DNA from: Seongchinamella sediminis
GTDB lineage: Bacteria > Pseudomonadota > Gammaproteobacteria > Pseudomonadales > Halieaceae
Direction: 5' to 3'
Length of the DNA: 64,000 nucleotides
Assembly: GCF_003457605.1 (NCBI RefSeq)
Contig: NZ_QRAN01000004.1
Location: forward strand, 223,987 to 287,986
Below are positions 60,297 to 64,000 of the stretch, in pieces; the first letter of the stretch is position 1; each line of letters begins with the position of its first letter. The position numbers and the translations under genes were made by a program. The notes under the pieces are model-generated. The model did not search any database, had not been told where the DNA came from, and saw nothing but the letters and a program-made list of their open reading frames with translations.

Positions 60297-61313
60297 ATGG
60301 CAGATGCATACACCGTCGCAGTGCTGGGCGGTGGCAGTTTCGGCACGGTCATCGGCAACATTATCGCCTGCAACGGCCACCGGGTCAGGCTCTGGCTGCG
60401 CAACCGCGATCGCGCCGATGAAATCAACCAGCAGCACCAAAACAGTGATTACCTGCCACGCTACACCCTGGACAGCAAACTGACTGCTACCTGCGTGCTC
60501 GCCGACGCGGTGGCGGCGGTTGATATTGTATTCGTGGCCGTTCCCAGCAAGTCGTTTCGCGCTGTAGTCCGGGAACTGGCCCAGCTCCTGCCCGGAGAGA
60601 CCCTGGTGATCAGCCTTACCAAGGGTATTGAGCCGGGTGGTTTCCGGCTGATGAGTGAGATTCTGCGCGAGGAATTGCCAGGCAATCCCCGCGGCGTGCT
60701 GTCCGGCCCCAATCTCGCCACTGAGATCGCCGCCGGCCAGGTCGCCGGTTCGGTGATCGCCAGCGCAAGCCCCGCTATCAATAGCCTGATTCACGATTTG
60801 CTGCACAGTGACGCTTTCCTCATATACAGTTCCAGCGATATGTTCGGGGTGGAACTGGGCGGGGCGCTCAAGAACGTCTATGCGATTCTGGCCGGCATTG
60901 GTGCGGCCCTGGAGTTTGGTGAGAATACAGTGGGTATGCTGCTGACCCGTTCCCTGGCCGAGATGTCACGCTTTGCCGTTCACCTGGGGGCCAACCCGAT
61001 GACCTTTCTGGGACTGTCGGGAGTGGGGGACCTGTTTGTCACCTGCTCCTCGCCCCTGTCGCGAAACTACCGCGTCGGCCTGGCGCTGGGACGGGGACAA
61101 CCGCTGGATGATATTGTCGGCACAATGGACCAGGTGGCGGAAGGCATCAACACCCTGGCCCTGCTGAAGTCCGAGGCGGACCGTCGTGGCATCCACATGC
61201 CCCTGGTCAATGGTTTGTACGCTATTCTGTACGAGCACCGGCCGGTCGCCGATGTCTTCGATGATATGATGCACAAGGAAGAGCAGCAGGATGTCGAGTT
61301 TGTTACCCAGTGA
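60297..61313 (+). CDS. gpsA: Glycerol-3-phosphate dehydrogenase [NAD(P)+]
   Basis: Reduces dihydroxyacetone phosphate to sn-glycerol 3-phosphate for phospholipid synthesis. It has 338 residues from ATG at 60297 (MADAYTVAVLGGGSFGTVIG) with AAGGA upstream. The NAD loop is GGGSFGTVIGN; catalytic-region motifs are LTKGIEPGGFRLMSEIL, GVLSGPNLATEIAAGQVA, VELGGALKNVYAILAGIGAA and FLGLSGVGDLFVTCSSPLSR. The frame from 60252 overlaps the terminator and is rejected. sixA follows 21 bp later. Confidence 0.97.
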   Translation: MADAYTVAVLGGGSFGTVIGNIIACNGHRVRLWLRNRDRADEINQQHQNSDYLPRYTLDSKLTATCVLADAVAAVDIVFVAVPSKSFRAVVRELAQLLPGETLVISLTKGIEPGGFRLMSEILREELPGNPRGVLSGPNLATEIAAGQVAGSVIASASPAINSLIHDLLHSDAFLIYSSSDMFGVELGGALKNVYAILAGIGAALEFGENTVGMLLTRSLAEMSRFAVHLGANPMTFLGLSGVGDLFVTCSSPLSRNYRVGLALGRGQPLDDIVGTMDQVAEGINTLALLKSEADRRGIHMPLVNGLYAILYEHRPVADVFDDMMHKEEQQDVEFVTQ

Positions 61314-61334
61314 AGTAATACCCGGGGGGCGGAG

Positions 61335-61838
61335 TTGATCGTAACCATATGGCGGCACGGCGAGGCCGGCCGCGCCGCGACGGACAGGCAGCGCACGCTG
61401 ACGGATAACGGGCGTGACGATATCGGCTATGGCAGCCAGCGCTTCCGCGAGCACTGCGAGGCCAGGTCGCTGCCCGCGCCCGGGCTGATTCTGTACAGTG
61501 AATGGTTACGCACCACTGAAACCGCTGACCTTATCGCCGGTGCCTTCACCCATGCCCGCTGCGAGTGCAGTCCGGCGCTGATCCCCGGCAGCCGGGTGGC
61601 CCAGGTAGATGCCTTGCTTGCGCAGCAGCTGGAGCCTGGCGACGGCCCTGAACACCTCGTGCTGGTGTCTCACCAGCCGCTGGTATCGCAGCTGGTGGAT
61701 TATTACCTGGGGGAGCGGGGCCAGGTGGCGCCTCTCGTCCCGGGCGGACTGGCCACCCTGCGGCTGGAGGTCCCCGCTGCGGCCTGCGCCACGCTGCTGT
61801 TCAGCGCCCAGCCGCCCGGCTACGAGGTGATGTCATGA
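61335..61838 (+). CDS. sixA: Phosphohistidine phosphatase SixA
   Basis: Histidine-phosphatase-superfamily enzyme that removes phosphate from histidine on phosphotransfer proteins. It has 167 residues (E. coli 161). The catalytic RHG is in TIWRHGEAGRAATDRQRTLT; SEWLRTTETADLIAGAF and the second His in LVLVSHQPLVSQLVDYYLG complete the active site. The start is TTG at 61335, with no ATG or GTG in frame; GGAG abuts the codon and a GGGGGG run lies upstream, so the ribosome site is unusual. It overlaps the hydrolase gene by 4 bp (ATGA). Confidence 0.9.
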   Translation: MIVTIWRHGEAGRAATDRQRTLTDNGRDDIGYGSQRFREHCEARSLPAPGLILYSEWLRTTETADLIAGAFTHARCECSPALIPGSRVAQVDALLAQQLEPGDGPEHLVLVSHQPLVSQLVDYYLGERGQVAPLVPGGLATLRLEVPAAACATLLFSAQPPGYEVMS

Positions 61839-62698
61839 TTCCAGAAGGGGCCGAGGAACATCGCTGGCAGGTGGACGGGCTGGAAATTGCCGGTCTTTCC
61901 TGGGGCGACCCCGCGAAGCCCCCGGTGCTTGCCCTGCATGGCTGGCTGGACAACGCCTGCAGTTTTGCCCTGCTGGCGCCCCTGCTGGCAGAGCGCTATG
62001 TTATTGCCCTGGATCTGACCGGCCACGGCCAGTCCAGTCGTCGCTCCGCCGATGCGACCTACCAGGTTTACGACGACCTGCCGCAGATCCACGAGGTGAT
62101 ACAGCAACTGGGCTGGGAGCGCTTCACCCTCATTGGCCATTCCCGCGGCGCAATAATTTCCAGCCTGTATGCCGCGGCATTCCCGGAGCAGGTGGAAAAA
62201 CTGGTGCTGCTGGACAGTATCTCCCCGCCGCCACTGGAGCCAGGGGAGTTCAATAAGCAGCTGCGGCGTTTTGTGCTGGAAAAACATCGCCTCACCAACC
62301 GCCGCACCCGGGTGTATGAAACCCGGGAGCTCGCCATCACCGCGCGGCAGGAACAGGGGCTGGGCCGGGAGGCGGCCGAGCTGATCGCCGGCCGTAACCT
62401 GAAGCAGGTCGACGGCGGTTATACCTGGACCACCGATCCCCGCCTGCGGGGGGCCTCGGCGGTCAAGATGACAGCGGAGCAGGTGGACACCATGCTCGGC
62501 AGCCTGGGCATGCCGACCCTGTTATTGATGGCCGGGAATGGCCTGGCGAGCACCCACGCCCGGCGTTTCTCGGCGCTGGGAGAGCGCATTCCGGACGTAG
62601 TAGCGGACACTTATCCCGGGGGGCACCATTTCCATATGGAGAGCGGGGTGGATAAACTCGGGGCCAGGATCAACCATTTCCTAAGCAGTGGGGAGTAA
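61835..62698 (+). CDS. Alpha/beta hydrolase fold protein
   Basis: A 287-residue serine hydrolase of the SERHL-like group. The oxyanion-hole region is LALHGWLDNACSFALLAPLL, the nucleophile elbow is FTLIGHSRGAIISSLYAAAF (Ser in GHSRG) and the catalytic histidine is in YPGGHHFHMESGVD near the C-terminus. No signal peptide, so it is cytosolic. The substrate is unknown. It is translationally coupled to sixA in front and nearly abuts the DUF4892 gene, suggesting a three-gene operon. Confidence 0.9.
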   Translation: MIPEGAEEHRWQVDGLEIAGLSWGDPAKPPVLALHGWLDNACSFALLAPLLAERYVIALDLTGHGQSSRRSADATYQVYDDLPQIHEVIQQLGWERFTLIGHSRGAIISSLYAAAFPEQVEKLVLLDSISPPPLEPGEFNKQLRRFVLEKHRLTNRRTRVYETRELAITARQEQGLGREAAELIAGRNLKQVDGGYTWTTDPRLRGASAVKMTAEQVDTMLGSLGMPTLLLMAGNGLASTHARRFSALGERIPDVVADTYPGGHHFHMESGVDKLGARINHFLSSGE

Positions 62699-62704
62699 GT
62701 GCTA

Positions 62705-63238
62705 GTGAGGAACAGGGCAGTATTTTTATTCCTGGCAGGGCTTTGCCTGTGGCTGCCACCAGGCGCCAGTGCCGAGTCGCCGGCCGCCCTGCTCACTACC
62801 CTCGACGCCTTTCCGCACGCCCGGCAGGTTAATCGCGAGGAGCTCGAGGTGATTGATCACGAGGTGGGTCTCGGCGCCCTGCAGAAAGTCCGCGGTAACT
62901 GGCGTTTCGAGGACAGTGAACGGCTGACCGGGCACTTGCTGCGCTACACCTGGCAGATTGTCGATGGCTTCAGTTCCAGCGAGGTGCTCGAGGAGATCGA
63001 AGGGAAGCTGGAAGGGGCGCGTCTGCTATTCAGCTGTGATGGGCGCGGCTGCGGGCGGGGAGTAGAGTGGGCCAACCGGGTATTCGAGCAGCGAGTACTC
63101 TACGGCCGCGATGACGAGCAGCACTACCGGGTATATGACCCCGAGGGTAACGGCGATTACCGCCTGCTGTTGTTCAGTTCAGCGCGCACCGCCGATCGCC
63201 AGTACCTGCACGCGGAGCTGCTGACCCTAGAGCGCTGA
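62705..63238 (+). CDS. DUF4892 family secreted protein
   Basis: A 177-residue exported protein. The signal peptide is VRNRAVFLFLAGLCLWLPPG with cleavage near ASAES. The DUF4892 hallmarks are ARLLFSCDGRGCGRGVEWAN and RVLYGRDDEQHYRVYD; the family is known mainly from Pseudomonas, sometimes fused to OmpA, and has no assigned function. I use GTG at 62705 because GGGGAG lies 9 nt upstream; GTG at 62699 directly after the previous stop is the alternative. It is the last gene of the sixA-hydrolase set and convergent with folE. Confidence 0.85.
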   Translation: MRNRAVFLFLAGLCLWLPPGASAESPAALLTTLDAFPHARQVNREELEVIDHEVGLGALQKVRGNWRFEDSERLTGHLLRYTWQIVDGFSSSEVLEEIEGKLEGARLLFSCDGRGCGRGVEWANRVFEQRVLYGRDDEQHYRVYDPEGNGDYRLLLFSSARTADRQYLHAELLTLER

Positions 63239-63240
63239 AC

Positions 63241-63783
63241 CTACATCTGCAGGATCTGCAGGAACTCCTCCCGGGTAACCTGGGAATCGCGGAAGCTGCC
63301 CAACATGGCAGAGGTTTTCATCACCGAGTTCTGTTTCTCCACGCCGCGCATCATCATGCACATGTGCCGCGCCTCGATGATGACGCCCACACCCTCGGCG
63401 TCGGTCACGTCCATGATGGTCTGGGCAATCTCGGTAGTCAGCGATTCCTGGATCTGCAGGCGCCTGGCGAACAGGTCGACAATCCGCGCTACCTTGGACA
63501 GGCCCAGCACCTTGCCCGTGGGGATGTAGGCGACATGGCATTTGCCGATGAACGGCAGCAGGTGGTGCTCACAAAGCGAGTACAGCTCCACGTTTTGCAC
63601 CAGCACCATTTCGCTGGAATCCGAGGGGAACAGGGCATTGTTGACCACCTCATCCACCGATTGCTGGTACCCGCGGGTGAGGAATTCGAAGGCTTTGGCG
63701 GCCCGTTTGGGGGTGTCATGCAGGCCGGGCCTGTCCAGGTCCTCGCCAATGGCCTTGATAATTTCTGCCCAGTGCTGTTCCAA
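63241..63783 (-). CDS. folE: GTP cyclohydrolase I
   Basis: Zinc enzyme that converts GTP to 7,8-dihydroneopterin triphosphate, the first step of folate synthesis. It has 180 residues, typical of the Pseudomonas-type enzyme and shorter at the N-terminus than E. coli FolE (222). The zinc and active-site residues are in [20 protein letters not shown] and [40 protein letters not shown] is the third signature. The start is TTG at 63783 with GGGAG 6 nt upstream. It is transcribed alone. Confidence 0.96.
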   Translation of the reverse strand: MEQHWAEIIKAIGEDLDRPGLHDTPKRAAKAFEFLTRGYQQSVDEVVNNALFPSDSSEMVLVQNVELYSLCEHHLLPFIGKCHVAYIPTGKVLGLSKVARIVDLFARRLQIQESLTTEIAQTIMDVTDAEGVGVIIEARHMCMMMRGVEKQNSVMKTSAMLGSFRDSQVTREEFLQILQM

Positions 63784-64000
63784 GGCTGTCTCCCTGTGTC
63801 AGTTAGCCGCCGCTCCGCGGGGTGACGGATGTTAGCAACCGTTGCCAGCCATGGCAAACCGCCGTCAGGGGCGGTTAAACTGGCTCTCCCCCATTAAGGG
63901 GGGATGGGCCGATATTCACTAAACCCGGTTAATAATGCCATCCCACCCGCAGTGGGTTAAGACGCGTAATCGGTAATTCTCAAAATTCCTGAATCCATAG
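63784..64000. other. Noncoding right edge with a cluster of dyads
   Basis: No coding frame is supported. Several hairpins follow one another: AACCGCC/GGCGGTT (63857-63876) enclosed by GCCAG/CTGGC (63844-63884); CCCCC-ATTAA-GGGGG (63888-63902); GGGATGG (63901-63907) pairing with CCATCCC (63938-63944); and ACCC-GCAGT-GGGT (63945-63957). It may be the promoter or leader of a gene beyond the edge, or a structured element. Confidence 0.5.

Overview
The window is a GC-rich (about 60-65% by eye), gene-dense stretch of a bacterial chromosome with about 53 protein genes and no rRNA, tRNA, phage or IS genes. Gene content and order point to an aerobic, probably marine gammaproteobacterium, and I would guess Halieaceae/Cellvibrionales. 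Reasons are the gloB-yafS-rnhA-dnaQ order, topA followed by a DUF6586 gene, a Pseudomonas-type cysI-DUF934 pair, gltA divergent from sdhCDAB-sucABCD-lpd, a Pseudomonas-like KAS III, a DUF4892 protein and fatty acid cis/trans isomerase. The assignment is inference from recognised families; no search was run.

Layout. 1-2.8 kb: an AraC regulator (cut by the left edge) behind an IclR regulator, a small glutaredoxin-like protein and a UspA protein. 2.9-6.6 kb: a membrane-anchored unknown, topA and a DUF6586 gene. 6.7-10.4 kb: the electron-transfer-flavoprotein branch of beta-oxidation, with ETF:ubiquinone oxidoreductase divergent from etfBA. 10.4-18.9 kb: a CPA2 antiporter, DUF934-cysI (sulfite reduction), a 40-residue membrane peptide gene, metH-DUF2970 and nfuA. 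18.95-19.6 kb: a large noncoding inverted pair of structured elements. 19.6-26.8 kb: an AroF-type DAHP synthase divergent from an AddB-like/AddA-like nuclease-helicase pair. 26.8-33.2 kb: an LLM flavin oxidoreductase, rlmG, an MltD-type transglycosylase, gloB, a YafS-like methyltransferase, rnhA and dnaQ. 33.2-42.2 kb: nhaB, nudC, sohB, cti, a SulP transporter and an FHA-winged-helix protein. 42.4-44.6 kb: HisC-type aminotransferase and KAS III. 44.7-57.5 kb: the TCA block. 57.6-63.8 kb: a periplasmic unknown, htpG with a clear sigma-32 promoter, gpsA, a sixA-hydrolase-DUF4892 operon and folE.

How it works together. Citrate synthase, succinate dehydrogenase, 2-oxoglutarate dehydrogenase and succinyl-CoA synthetase form a nearly complete oxidative TCA arm that shares electron entry to quinone with the ETF system. 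Sulfite reductase and MetH link sulfur assimilation to methionine. Cti, the SulP and NhaB transporters and the antiporter are envelope and ion-homeostasis functions.

The most unusual signal is not a gene. Between the convergent genes nfuA and aroF lie two homologous elements of about 185 bp (19019-19204 and 19340-19522) in opposite orientation. Each folds into a long multi-helix hairpin whose paired arms differ between copies through compensatory changes, and each is joined to the same type of terminator next to its gene. Other regulatory signals are a perfect 30-bp palindrome in the metH/nfuA divergent region, a dyad between gltA and sdhC, and a cluster of dyads at the right edge. TTG starts are unusually frequent (IclR gene, rnhA, sohB, sixA, folE).
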